NCBI RefSeq assembly: GCF_009900745.1
Contig: NZ_WXVU01000006.1
Coordinates: forward strand, 62,001 to 126,000
DNA: 64,000 bases
Direction: 5' to 3'
From: Chryseobacterium sp. c4a
GTDB taxonomy: Bacteria; Bacteroidota; Bacteroidia; Flavobacteriales; Weeksellaceae
A program made the translations under genes and the position numbers. The notes below the pieces were generated by a model. The model did not search any database. It had not been told where the DNA came from and was given only the letters and a program-made list of their open reading frames with translations. Below, in pieces: positions 56,609 through 64,000 of this stretch. How positions within the stretch are numbered: the stretch's first letter is position 1; every line of letters starts with the position of its first letter.

Positions 56609-58054
56609 ATGCTGAATGATAACACTATTGATGATTCCATAATAGATGTTTCGGGAAATACAGAAACTCCGATTAATTTTGGAAGTATATCTTCTGTTCC
56701 GAATGAGCCAACTATGACTTATGATCCCGGTTCATGGAAAATAGGACAAAAATATGTCCGCAAATTATCTCTTAACGAGGATCAGGTCAAAATGCTGGAT
56801 AAAATGTCTTTTTCCGGCAATGTTTTCAACGAAATAGAATATTGTAAAATCCAGATATTAAAACAGTTCCTAAGGGCTGTTGAATACCTCTATCAGTACT
56901 GTATTCCTATCAATAAATCTTATGCTACAGTCATTGATGAACTTTCAGAAATCATTGTATGCCTTCGTTACAACTATAGGAAAGATAGTCTTAACTATAG
57001 TTATACCTATGATTCTGTACAGACCGAGATTTTCAATCATATTCTGAAATTATGTGAGAATAATGTTCGTGAGATATATGGTATCAAAAGAAAAATCAAT
57101 GTCGATTTCAATTACAACCATCCGGATATTCTTCATCAGTATAATCGAAAAGTCGTTTCTAAGTTGGAGGCTTTTCTGGCTGAAAATCAACATCAGGTTC
57201 TGGATGCCGACTATAAAACAAATATTATCCTCAATGAGAATAATACAAACCGTTGGAAAACCAAATTCGATGAAATCAAAGAAGATTATTCCAATCCCTT
57301 GGCTTTTGAAAGAGAAATTTTCAGACTTACAGAAGTAAATAGTAAAAACCCATCTGTTGATGCCATCTTTTTCGAAGCTTCAAAGTTTGTCGCGGGGTAT
57401 GATAAAACCTGTGCATTAAGACTTTATATTCATTATCTTGATAAAGATCTGAATTCACCAAAGTTCGATCAGAGGCAGCTGAATAAGACCGTTCAAAAAA
57501 GCTTATTTTCTACAAAAGAACAGCTGTCTGATTTTGAAAAGATCCTTAGTGAGTTTATGACAGACAGAGATCTGGAACAAGCTATTGAAAAGGCGAATAT
57601 GCTTTATGCTCCTAAAAGAAAAAGAATTACCATTGATCCTGAAGCGATTAAAAGCATTCAGGCTTTAGATTCTGAAACAGCCGATATTTTAGGGCAAATT
57701 CTCAATGAAGAAGATGAAGATATTCCTGTAAAAACAGAGGATATTTCCTATGAACAGCAGGAAACCATTACGATTCCTCAAGTTCAGGAAAATCAAACTA
57801 TAAAATATCTTACAGAATTAAGTTTATCACCTATTCAAAAAGAAATTCTGGATCTGTTTGAGAAGCAAAGTTTTAATATGCTTCAAACCGATCTTGGAGA
57901 TTTTATCAAAGCCAAAGGCTTATTTATGGGGTCTACCATAGATACTATCAACGAATGCTGCTATGAAGCCCTTGATGATATTCTCATTGAAGAAGAAGAC
58001 GATTACTTTATTATAAACACCGATTACTATAAAAAACTTTTAAATAATGATTGA
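56609..58054 (+). CDS. TerB-C domain protein, first gene of the ATPase-helicase operon
   Basis: Cytoplasmic protein of 481 residues. An in-frame stop 12 bases upstream fixes the ATG. The first 45 residues are polar. Residues about 45-340 are helical and resemble the middle part of TerB-N/TerB-C proteins: KYVRKLSLNEDQVKMLDKM and FNEIEYCKIQILKQFLRAVE. Residues about 345-478 form the TerB-C domain, ending with LGDFIKAKGLFMGSTIDTIN, ECCYEALDDILIEEEDDY and a terminal helix. A TerB-N domain is missing compared with larger relatives. The gene overlaps the ATPase gene by 8 bases. TerB-C domains occur in stress and phage-response operons; its role here may be sensing or scaffolding. Confidence 0.78.
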   Translation: MLNDNTIDDSIIDVSGNTETPINFGSISSVPNEPTMTYDPGSWKIGQKYVRKLSLNEDQVKMLDKMSFSGNVFNEIEYCKIQILKQFLRAVEYLYQYCIPINKSYATVIDELSEIIVCLRYNYRKDSLNYSYTYDSVQTEIFNHILKLCENNVREIYGIKRKINVDFNYNHPDILHQYNRKVVSKLEAFLAENQHQVLDADYKTNIILNENNTNRWKTKFDEIKEDYSNPLAFEREIFRLTEVNSKNPSVDAIFFEASKFVAGYDKTCALRLYIHYLDKDLNSPKFDQRQLNKTVQKSLFSTKEQLSDFEKILSEFMTDRDLEQAIEKANMLYAPKRKRITIDPEAIKSIQALDSETADILGQILNEEDEDIPVKTEDISYEQQETITIPQVQENQTIKYLTELSLSPIQKEILDLFEKQSFNMLQTDLGDFIKAKGLFMGSTIDTINECCYEALDDILIEEEDDYFIINTDYYKKLLNND

Positions 58055-59363
58055 CAATATTAAACCCAAAGAAGCAACCTCCATTATCAATTCACTGATA
58101 AGCGGTGTGGTTCCTAAAATTGGAGTACAACATATTACAGTAGGAAGATCTGATGAAGTGAATGCATTCATCGGTTCTCTTGAAGACATTAAAAACGGAC
58201 TTAGTCTTGTAAAATTCTGGATTGGAGATTTTGGAAGCGGAAAATCTTTTATGCTTCATCTTTTAAATACGGTAGCTTTAAAGCAAAAGTTTGTCGTAGC
58301 CAATGCCGATTTTACTCCGGATAACAGATTGTATGCCAATGATGGGAAGAGTGTTATTCTCTATTCTGCTATTATGGATAATATTGCTATCCAGACCAAA
58401 CCGGAAGGAGGCGCTTTGCAAACACTGTTGGAAAAATGGATTGAGCAGGTGATCTCAAAAACAGCAGAGGAAAACCAAATTTCTTTAATAGAAATAAGAA
58501 ATGATCAGTATTTAAACCTGATTCAGAATTCTATCATGAAAACGGTGAATGAAATTACCGAGGTGGGCGGTTTCGATTTTGGCTCTGCGATTGTAAAATA
58601 CTACGAAGGCTATATCAAAGGCGATGAATTACTGCGCCGAAATGCTTTAAAATGGCTGAAAGGAGAATATACTACCAAAACAGAAGCCCGACAGGATCTG
58701 GGAATAAGGGAAATCATCAATGATTCCAATTATTATGATATGCTGAAGAATTTCTGTAAGCTTTTTGTAAGCATGGGCTATAGCGGGTTTATGATTAATC
58801 TGGATGAAGCAATCAACCTTTACAAAATATCCGTTTCAGCTTCCCGTGAAAAAAATTATGAGAAGATCTTATCCATTTATAATGACTGTTTCCAGGGAAA
58901 AGTGTCTAATCTTTTCATCAATTTTGCCGGAACAAAAGAGTTCTTGGAAAATGAACGAAGAGGACTTTTCAGTTATCAGGCTTTAAAATCGAGGCTAGAA
59001 GGGAATAAATTTGAAACTTCTGAATTCCGTGATTTTGCACAACCGGTTATCAAACTGATGCCATTGAATCATAATGAAGTCTTTGTATTGCTTAAAAAGC
59101 TAAAGCTGATCTTCGATTTCAATTACAAAACTGAACTGAATATTACTGATGAAGAGATTTCTGCTTTTATGGAAGAGATGTTCAATAAACCCGGAGCTGC
59201 AGAGTTTCTTACTCCAAGAGAAGTAATCAGAGATTTCCTGAATATCCTGAATATTATCAGACAAAATCCCGATGTTGATAAAAACAGACTTTTCGGAGAT
59301 ATTGAAATTTCCGATGAAAGACCCAATGATCTGATTATTTTAGATAGTATTGAGGAACTATGA
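58047..59363 (+). CDS. BrxD-like DUF2791 P-loop ATPase
   Basis: ATPase of 438 residues in the DUF2791 family that includes BrxD of type 2 BREX phage defence. Walker A is GDFGSGKS (60-67), and Walker B is GFMINLDEA with Asp253-Glu254. A sensor-like SNLFINFAGTKEF follows at about 287, and the C-terminal part includes EFLTPREVIRDFLNILNII. The N-terminal lead KPKEATSIINSLISGVVPKIG is conserved in the family. It overlaps both neighbours (8 and 4 bases), so all three proteins should be made in fixed ratio. In BREX it acts with the helicase BrxHI; the methylase PglX and phosphatase PglZ are not seen here. Confidence 0.85.
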   Translation: MIDNIKPKEATSIINSLISGVVPKIGVQHITVGRSDEVNAFIGSLEDIKNGLSLVKFWIGDFGSGKSFMLHLLNTVALKQKFVVANADFTPDNRLYANDGKSVILYSAIMDNIAIQTKPEGGALQTLLEKWIEQVISKTAEENQISLIEIRNDQYLNLIQNSIMKTVNEITEVGGFDFGSAIVKYYEGYIKGDELLRRNALKWLKGEYTTKTEARQDLGIREIINDSNYYDMLKNFCKLFVSMGYSGFMINLDEAINLYKISVSASREKNYEKILSIYNDCFQGKVSNLFINFAGTKEFLENERRGLFSYQALKSRLEGNKFETSEFRDFAQPVIKLMPLNHNEVFVLLKKLKLIFDFNYKTELNITDEEISAFMEEMFNKPGAAEFLTPREVIRDFLNILNIIRQNPDVDKNRLFGDIEISDERPNDLIILDSIEEL

Positions 59364-61513
59364 CAGCATTCGACCTGCTTTCTGAGCCGATCAGAAAATA
59401 TATCCGGGATAAGAAATGGGAGAGCCTGAGGAATATTCAGGAAGCTGCCATTCAAAGGATTATGACCACGGATAACAATTATGTTTTAATATCCAGAACA
59501 GCTTCAGGTAAAACTGAGGCTGCTTTTCTGCCTATTTTATCGAAGGTGAATTTTAAAGAACCCGGTGTAAAGGTACTGTATATTTCTCCTTTAATTGCCT
59601 TAATTAATGATCAGTTTGTTCGTGTTGAAAGCCTTTGTGAATATATGGATGTTCCGGTCACCAAATGGCACGGAGAAGCCGCTAAAGGAGCCAAAGACAG
59701 GGTGTTAAAAAATCCGGAAGGGATCGTTCTTATTACTCCGGAATCTTTGGAGGCCATGTTTGTGAATAAACCTTACGATATTAAACACTTGTTTTCAACA
59801 TTGGATTATATTGTGATTGATGAAATTCATTCGTTTCTGGGATCAGATCGTGGTACTCATTTACAATCTCTACTGAATCGTCTTCAAAAAGTAAATACAA
59901 GAAGATTCAGTATTGTAGGACTTTCTGCCACTGTAAGTGATGCCAACCAATATATGGAGCTTAAAAACTTTCTTGGAGATCCTGAACGTACCAAAATCAT
60001 CAGAGATACAACGCCTAAACCGATTAATGCAGTTTTCAAATACTTTGCAGGTTCTGCCAATGAACTCCCATTACCCTTATTAAAGGATTTATATGTAAGA
60101 ACACGAGAAAGTAAAGTTCTTATTTTTCCCAATGCAAGAGGTCGGGTAGAAGAAGTTGCAGTGAAATTAAAACAAATTTCAGAAAGAGTAGGCGGCCATT
60201 CAAACTATTTTTCCCATCATTCCTCTGTAGATAAGGAAGTTCGCGAATATGTAGAATTTTTTGCTAAAAATTCCACTCTTCAAAATTTTTGTATTTCCTG
60301 TACTTCAACCCTGGAACTGGGAATTGATATCGGTAATGTAGATGAAGTCGTACAGATTGATGCCACTCATAGTATTGCCTCTCTGATTCAAAGGGTAGGA
60401 AGGAGCGGAAGACGTGAAGGCAGAGCAAGTAACCTGTTTTTATATGCTACGGATGAATGGAGTTTATTACAATCCTTAGCATGCTGGCTACTATATCAAG
60501 AGCAGTATATAGAACCTATTTCTATCAATGAAAAGCCTTATGATGTTTTAGTCCATCAAATTTTATCTATTGTTAAAGGCACATCAGGAATCTCTTTATC
60601 CAAACTTTTGGAGGAAATAATGACCAATTCTGTTTTCGCACCCCTTAAAAAAGAAGAGGTAGAAGAGATTATCACTCATCTTATTACCCTTGAGTTTTTA
60701 GAAAAGCTGGGGAATGAGCTGATCATCGGAATAGAAGGAGAAGAAGTTGTGAATAGCAGGGATTTTTACAGCCTTTTTGAGACTCAGGTTTTCTTTAAAG
60801 TTTCCAGTAATGCTGTTAAAATTGGAGAGTTGCCATTATCACCACAAATAAGAGAAAATGAAAATATTTACCTGTCAGCAAAGATCTGGAGCATTATTGA
60901 TATTGATTTTAAAACAAAAAAAATAGAAGTAATACCCGCCAACGATGGTAAAAAACCTACATTCTTTGGTAACTCAGCTGATACTGCTTACCGTATTCGG
61001 GAAAAAATGCTTGAAATACTTATCTCAAAAGAAACGTATGACTTTTTGGATGAAATGAGTATTGAAGCCATTCATGCTTTAAGAAAAGAGTTTTCTGTAT
61101 TTATGATTCACGATTGTAAAACGGACAGGCCTTTATTAACCAGTAATGAACATCTTTCTTTTTATTCCTTTAGCAGTTCTAAAATCAACAGAACCTTGCA
61201 GTTTATTCTGAAAACATTGGACGTTAAAAGTATTCTCCACGATAATGAAAGCCTATTTGAAATAGAGAATTGTAACAGTAGTGAGCTGACAGCTATTTTA
61301 AATGGGGTTAACAGAGATCAGGATATTGATTCAATACTTACCAATTTACTAGAGAACACTCCTGAAATGATAGATTTTTCAAAATGGGGAAAATATCTGC
61401 CTATCCAATACAAAGTGGCACTATTAAAAGAAAAATATTTTGATTTTGAAGGCTGCTACACTTATCTCCAGCAGTTAAAATTCGTAGAAAATCAGCTGGA
61501 ACAACTCCCTTAA
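59360..61513 (+). CDS. Lhr/BrxHI-like DEAD/DEAH-box helicase of the three-gene operon
   Basis: Superfamily 2 helicase of 717 residues. Motifs: SRTASGKTEAAFLPIL (I, residues 45-60), LYISPLIALINDQ (Ia), VLITPESLEAMF, DYIVIDEIHSFLGSDRG (II, DEIH at 154-157), IVGLSATVSDANQY (III), CTSTLELGIDIGNVDEV (V) and SLIQRVGRSGRREG (VI). The C-terminal 270 residues are unlike the LADDR helicase in this window and may bind partners. It is the BrxHI-like partner of the preceding ATPase, overlapping it by 4 bases. There is no terminator hairpin after it, and it converges on a crp gene 42 bases away. It probably unwinds foreign or damaged DNA. Confidence 0.88.
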   Translation: MTAFDLLSEPIRKYIRDKKWESLRNIQEAAIQRIMTTDNNYVLISRTASGKTEAAFLPILSKVNFKEPGVKVLYISPLIALINDQFVRVESLCEYMDVPVTKWHGEAAKGAKDRVLKNPEGIVLITPESLEAMFVNKPYDIKHLFSTLDYIVIDEIHSFLGSDRGTHLQSLLNRLQKVNTRRFSIVGLSATVSDANQYMELKNFLGDPERTKIIRDTTPKPINAVFKYFAGSANELPLPLLKDLYVRTRESKVLIFPNARGRVEEVAVKLKQISERVGGHSNYFSHHSSVDKEVREYVEFFAKNSTLQNFCISCTSTLELGIDIGNVDEVVQIDATHSIASLIQRVGRSGRREGRASNLFLYATDEWSLLQSLACWLLYQEQYIEPISINEKPYDVLVHQILSIVKGTSGISLSKLLEEIMTNSVFAPLKKEEVEEIITHLITLEFLEKLGNELIIGIEGEEVVNSRDFYSLFETQVFFKVSSNAVKIGELPLSPQIRENENIYLSAKIWSIIDIDFKTKKIEVIPANDGKKPTFFGNSADTAYRIREKMLEILISKETYDFLDEMSIEAIHALRKEFSVFMIHDCKTDRPLLTSNEHLSFYSFSSSKINRTLQFILKTLDVKSILHDNESLFEIENCNSSELTAILNGVNRDQDIDSILTNLLENTPEMIDFSKWGKYLPIQYKVALLKEKYFDFEGCYTYLQQLKFVENQLEQLP

Positions 61514-61555
61514 AAATATTCCGGATATTTATCTAAATATCCGGAATTTAATACT

Positions 61556-62152
61556 TTAATAGTAAATCTTTCTTTTCTCAAGTTTTACAATTTTATCTTT
61601 TTCCATCTGTTTGATAGTTCGTATTACAGTTTCCACACGAAGACCAATCAATGAAGCCAGCTGTTGTCTGGTAAGTGGGATAAGGAAAGAATAAGGTGCT
61701 TTATTATTATCATGATAACTTTTCAGGTAATCAAGCAGTAATTTGAGCTTGGATACCGGATTTTGAAACGAAAGATTATAAAACATAATATATTTATAAT
61801 ACATCCTTTCTGCCAGGCATTGATAGATGTTCAAAGAAATTTCCGGATTACTTTGTATCAGATTTAGAAAGCTGGCTTTAGGCAATCTGAAAACAGAAGA
61901 ATCTGCTATCGTTACTGCATTCATAGGATAAGGGCGTTCTACGAACAAAAGAGACTCTCCAAAACTGTGGCCATCGGAAAATATATTTTGAATAAACTCT
62001 TTTCCATCCTCAGTATAATTATTGAGTTTAATTTTCCCTTTTTCTATCTGGTAATAGTATAAAGGAATATCTTCTTCCCAAAAAATGGTTTCGCCTGCTT
62101 TATAATGCTTTATTTCTGCATTAAATGAAAGTAATAAATCTTCAGTGATCAT
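61556..62152 (-). CDS. Crp/Fnr family regulator convergent with the three-gene operon
   Basis: Regulator of 198 residues, close to the paralogues at 24645 and 25297: it shares MITEDLLLSFNAEIKHY, ETIFWEEDIPLYYYQIEKGK, IKLNNYTEDGKEFIQNIF and the HTH LTRQQLASLIGLRVETVIRT. The conserved YPMNAV and SFGESLLFVERP are present too. No iron-sulphur cysteines are visible. It is encoded convergently next to the TerB-C/ATPase/helicase operon, whose promoter carries a palindrome at the activator position, so it is a candidate regulator of that operon. No exact -7 box was seen upstream of it. Confidence 0.87.
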   Translation of the reverse strand: MITEDLLLSFNAEIKHYKAGETIFWEEDIPLYYYQIEKGKIKLNNYTEDGKEFIQNIFSDGHSFGESLLFVERPYPMNAVTIADSSVFRLPKASFLNLIQSNPEISLNIYQCLAERMYYKYIMFYNLSFQNPVSKLKLLLDYLKSYHDNNKAPYSFLIPLTRQQLASLIGLRVETVIRTIKQMEKDKIVKLEKRKIYY

Positions 62153-62741
62153 ATCTGTGACTTCGTTATCATCTTACAAATCTTAATACAATCTTTTTCA
62201 TCATTTCATATCAAGTTGTTTCAAAACTCTAAAAGAATAAAGAAACAATTATTTCAATCACTGACCATGGAATAGGGTACCATTCACATACCACAAAATA
62301 TTACATTATATAGTCAATTCTTTTAAAAACTATTGACTACAATCATAAAAAGTGAAGAGACGAACCTCTTACATTTAAGCCTAGCAAAAAAAGATGGTAA
62401 ACGGTGTGATAAAAGCTGTTAAGATATTTTATTGAAAAACATAACGTGGTATGTATGTGGTACTCTGTTTTAATAAAATTTTAATCATTTTTTATTTCTT
62501 TGTCCTATACAAAAATGAATAAAAATTAAGAGGTATGAATTTTTTAATTCAATCATTTGCCAAATATAATATACAAACCCAAATTGGTTAAATATTATTA
62601 AATAAAATTAAATATATTTTGAATATATAAAATTAATTCTATTCCAATAAAACGATCAAGCACAAGATTGATAAGAGAAAAAGATTTTGTACTGGTAGGC
62701 AAAAGATGCCCATCAGAAACAAGTAGAGATGAAAAAGTATT
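62153..62741. other. 589-base AT-rich intergenic region
   Basis: No coding frame with family features, no strong hairpin, no exact TAnnTTTG box and no palindrome of note was found. A short repeated GTGGTA unit occurs around 62446-62461 (GTGGTATGTATGTGGTAC). It presumably holds promoters for the flanking divergent genes, but I could not locate them. Confidence 0.5.
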
Positions 62742-63083
62742 ATGAAAAATAAAAAAACTGAACTGAACTTAGAGGATTTGAATCAAAAGATTCTTGTACA
62801 AGATGAAATAATGGCATTAGCCAAAGCAAATTCACCCCGCCTGCTTAATAAATTCAGATTGGTCTATCCGGATTTTTTCGAAAAGTTATCTGCTATACAG
62901 CCTGGCCTTAAAAATTCTGAACTGATCTTCTGTATTTACCTAAAGCTTAATATGACAACCAAAGAAATAGCAACCTGTATCTTTGTTACCCCAAAAGCTA
63001 TACAAAACCGGAAAAACCGAATCAGAAAGAAACTTAATATTCCTTCTGAGTTTGATATCTACAAATGGTTTAATGAAATTTAA
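62742..63083 (+). CDS. small LuxR-type HTH protein
   Basis: Protein of 113 residues. The C-terminal half carries a GerE/LuxR-like HTH: LNMTTKEIATCIFVTPKAIQ followed by NRKNRIRKKLNIPSEFDIYK. The preceding segment RLVYPDFFEKLSAIQPGLKN matches the helical linker seen in larger Bacteroidota sensor regulators that carry a TPR or periplasmic part. Here the sensor part is absent, so it is a minimal regulator or a truncated one; the ATG and polar N-terminus look like a genuine start. Its target is unknown. The next gene converges on it after 8 bases. Confidence 0.78.
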   Translation: MKNKKTELNLEDLNQKILVQDEIMALAKANSPRLLNKFRLVYPDFFEKLSAIQPGLKNSELIFCIYLKLNMTTKEIATCIFVTPKAIQNRKNRIRKKLNIPSEFDIYKWFNEI

Positions 63084-63091
63084 GCCATTTT

Positions 63092-63823
63092 TTAAGCTTT
63101 AATCACGGCCTTATCCAGATCATGATAAAGAAGTATTTTCCAATCATTCTCCCTGGCTTCCTTTTCCCATAAAAGTCTTAGTTCCATTGCTTTTCTGCCA
63201 TCGAAATCACTTTTGTAGGCAAGATGGTATTTCAAATAGGAAGCCTGTGGAAGATCATCCGCTCCGTAGAAAACGGTCTCTCCATTTTCTCTAATCCAGA
63301 ATACCTGCATAAATGGAGTATGACCGCCTACCACTTCATACGAGATTTCATCAGTAATCTGCCCTTTGTCTTCATTCATCCAAATAATATTGGGTAATTG
63401 GATCAATTGGTCAAGAATATCAAAATCAAAAGAAGGGTTTCCTTTATTTTCCAGGGCAAAATCCAACTCTCGTTTTTGAATATAGATCTGTGCATTAGGA
63501 AATGTTGCTTCATACCCTTGATCTGTAAGCTGTAGAGCTCCATCAATATGATCTTTATGAAGATGGGAGAGAAGGAGTTTGGTGATCTGCTCAGGACGTA
63601 TATTTTCTTTCTCAAGAATTGTTGAGATAACAGTTTTACCCGCCTCATTTTCCCAGCCAATTCCAGCATCTAAAAGAATATAATCATTTTCAGTAATGAT
63701 AAGAAAAGGCTGAACAGACATTTTGATCCCGGAAACAGTATCAAAGTTTTCTTCTGTTAAAAGCGTAAAATCTTTGGTTTTGCTTGTTGAGAAATTGCCT
63801 TCTTTGAGTGGAATGATTTTCAT
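63092..63823 (-). CDS. MBL-fold metallo-hydrolase
   Basis: Metallo-beta-lactamase-fold hydrolase of 243 residues. The ATG at 63823 (MKIIPLKEGNFSTSKTKDF) is chosen because the family begins there; an extension to 63868 adds unrelated residues. The metal site is in LLLSHLHKDHIDGALQL (HxHxDH), with further ligands in VVGGHTPFMQVFW and FYGADDLPQASYL. A late His is in LLYHDLDKAV. It resembles quorum-quenching lactonase-like and glyoxalase II-like enzymes, but the substrate is unknown. No signal peptide. It lies just upstream of an unidentified minus-strand gene. Confidence 0.87.
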   Translation of the reverse strand: MKIIPLKEGNFSTSKTKDFTLLTEENFDTVSGIKMSVQPFLIITENDYILLDAGIGWENEAGKTVISTILEKENIRPEQITKLLLSHLHKDHIDGALQLTDQGYEATFPNAQIYIQKRELDFALENKGNPSFDFDILDQLIQLPNIIWMNEDKGQITDEISYEVVGGHTPFMQVFWIRENGETVFYGADDLPQASYLKYHLAYKSDFDGRKAMELRLLWEKEARENDWKILLYHDLDKAVIKA

Positions 63824-63904
63824 GTTGCAAATTTCCTGAATATTTCCAACATCCGAAAGGTTTTTCATCAATATCCATGATCGGCAAAAACAATGGAAAT
63901 GTTT

Positions 63905-64000
63905 CTACCAGCCGTTTTGACTCTCATTCAACGCTTTCTCATAGTTTTCCATGTCAAACGAATAAAGATCCGGCGACCTGTGAGCTCCCACATATCTCTG
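63905..64000 (-). CDS. 3' end of an unidentified gene
   Basis: Minus-strand frame entering at 64000 and ending at TAG (63905-63907). The last 31 residues are visible, including QRYVGAHRSPDLYSFDMENY and the terminus EKALNESQNGW. The composition looks like genuine coding sequence but is too short to assign to a family. It would be transcribed in the same direction as the MBL-fold gene, 82 bases upstream of it. Confidence 0.6.
   Translation of the reverse strand, partial: QRYVGAHRSPDLYSFDMENYEKALNESQNGW

Noticed and set aside
56609-61513. Full BREX system
   Set aside because: Only BrxD-like and BrxHI-like proteins are present; no methylase, PglZ phosphatase, BrxA or BrxB gene is within the window, so it cannot be called BREX.
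62540-62580. Sigma-54-like site around TTTGGCAAATGATTGAA on the minus strand
   Set aside because: The GG to GA distance is 9 bases and not 10, and the -12 half is poor.

Overview
The window is a piece of a Bacteroidota chromosome, most likely Flavobacteriia and close to Chryseobacterium (Weeksellaceae). The grounds are low G+C, many promoters with the Bacteroidota -7 element TAnnTTTG, a secreted nuclease with a type IX secretion C-terminal sorting domain, PorT-family outer membrane barrels, bacillithiol genes, and S74 tail-fibre-like and MocR/AraC/Crp families typical of the group. I saw no rRNA, tRNA, CRISPR array or insertion sequence.

Layout. 1-7.1 kb: 5' part of an acyl-CoA dehydrogenase gene, a T9SS-exported endonuclease I, a satD-DUF3307 pair behind three phased operator copies, then purC and purF. 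7.3-11.1 kb: four paralogous outer membrane barrel genes, each with its own terminator and each preceded by a sigma-54-type -24/-12 promoter; a fifth such promoter plus a terminator outlines a non-coding transcript of about 220 nt. 11.5-19.4 kb: a surface protein with an S74 chaperone domain, aroB, an RluB-type pseudouridine synthase, a TetR-esterase operon with a clear operator, nicotinamidase and a DEAD-box helicase. 19.5-24.4 kb: a bacillithiol operon (bstA, DUF1569, ytxJ, crp), a MocR regulator divergent from an EamA transporter, and a small lipoprotein.

24.6-33.5 kb is an oxidative and general stress island: two Crp/Fnr paralogues, a KGG-repeat protein, a YciE/F ferritin-like protein, a large HPII-type catalase, CinA, an SDR enzyme and an FAD-Rieske oxidoreductase. 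33.6-42.3 kb holds small metabolic units with their own regulators: a truncated araC facing a secreted flavodoxin-Rid fusion, mocR facing cupin-dapA-like-thioredoxin, and araC-nitrilase-MFS. 42.6-44.4 kb is a small accessory patch with a putative AbiC-type abortive infection protein. 44.5-51 kb carries the ligase-associated DNA damage response set (exonuclease, ATP-dependent ligase, Lhr-type helicase, PdeM) with gpmA between helicase and PdeM. 51.2-56.4 kb has a peptidase remnant, an SDR-GlcG-AraC operon, a PRISE-type reductase with a Crp/Fnr regulator, and a CAT-family acetyltransferase.

56.6-61.5 kb is the best candidate for a poorly described system: three overlapping genes for a TerB-C-domain protein, a BrxD-like DUF2791 ATPase and an Lhr/BrxHI-like helicase. 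They sit behind a promoter with a palindrome at the activator position and converge on another Crp/Fnr gene. The window ends with a LuxR-type HTH protein, an MBL-fold hydrolase and the 3' end of an unidentified gene.

Regulation is the unifying theme. Four promoters (24.1, 25.9, 54.8 and 56.5 kb) have a palindrome centred 29.5-30.5 bp upstream of the -7 TA, which is where a class II Crp/Fnr activator would sit, and five Crp/Fnr proteins are encoded here. All promoter, operator, terminator and ncRNA calls rest on reading the sequence and are predictions.
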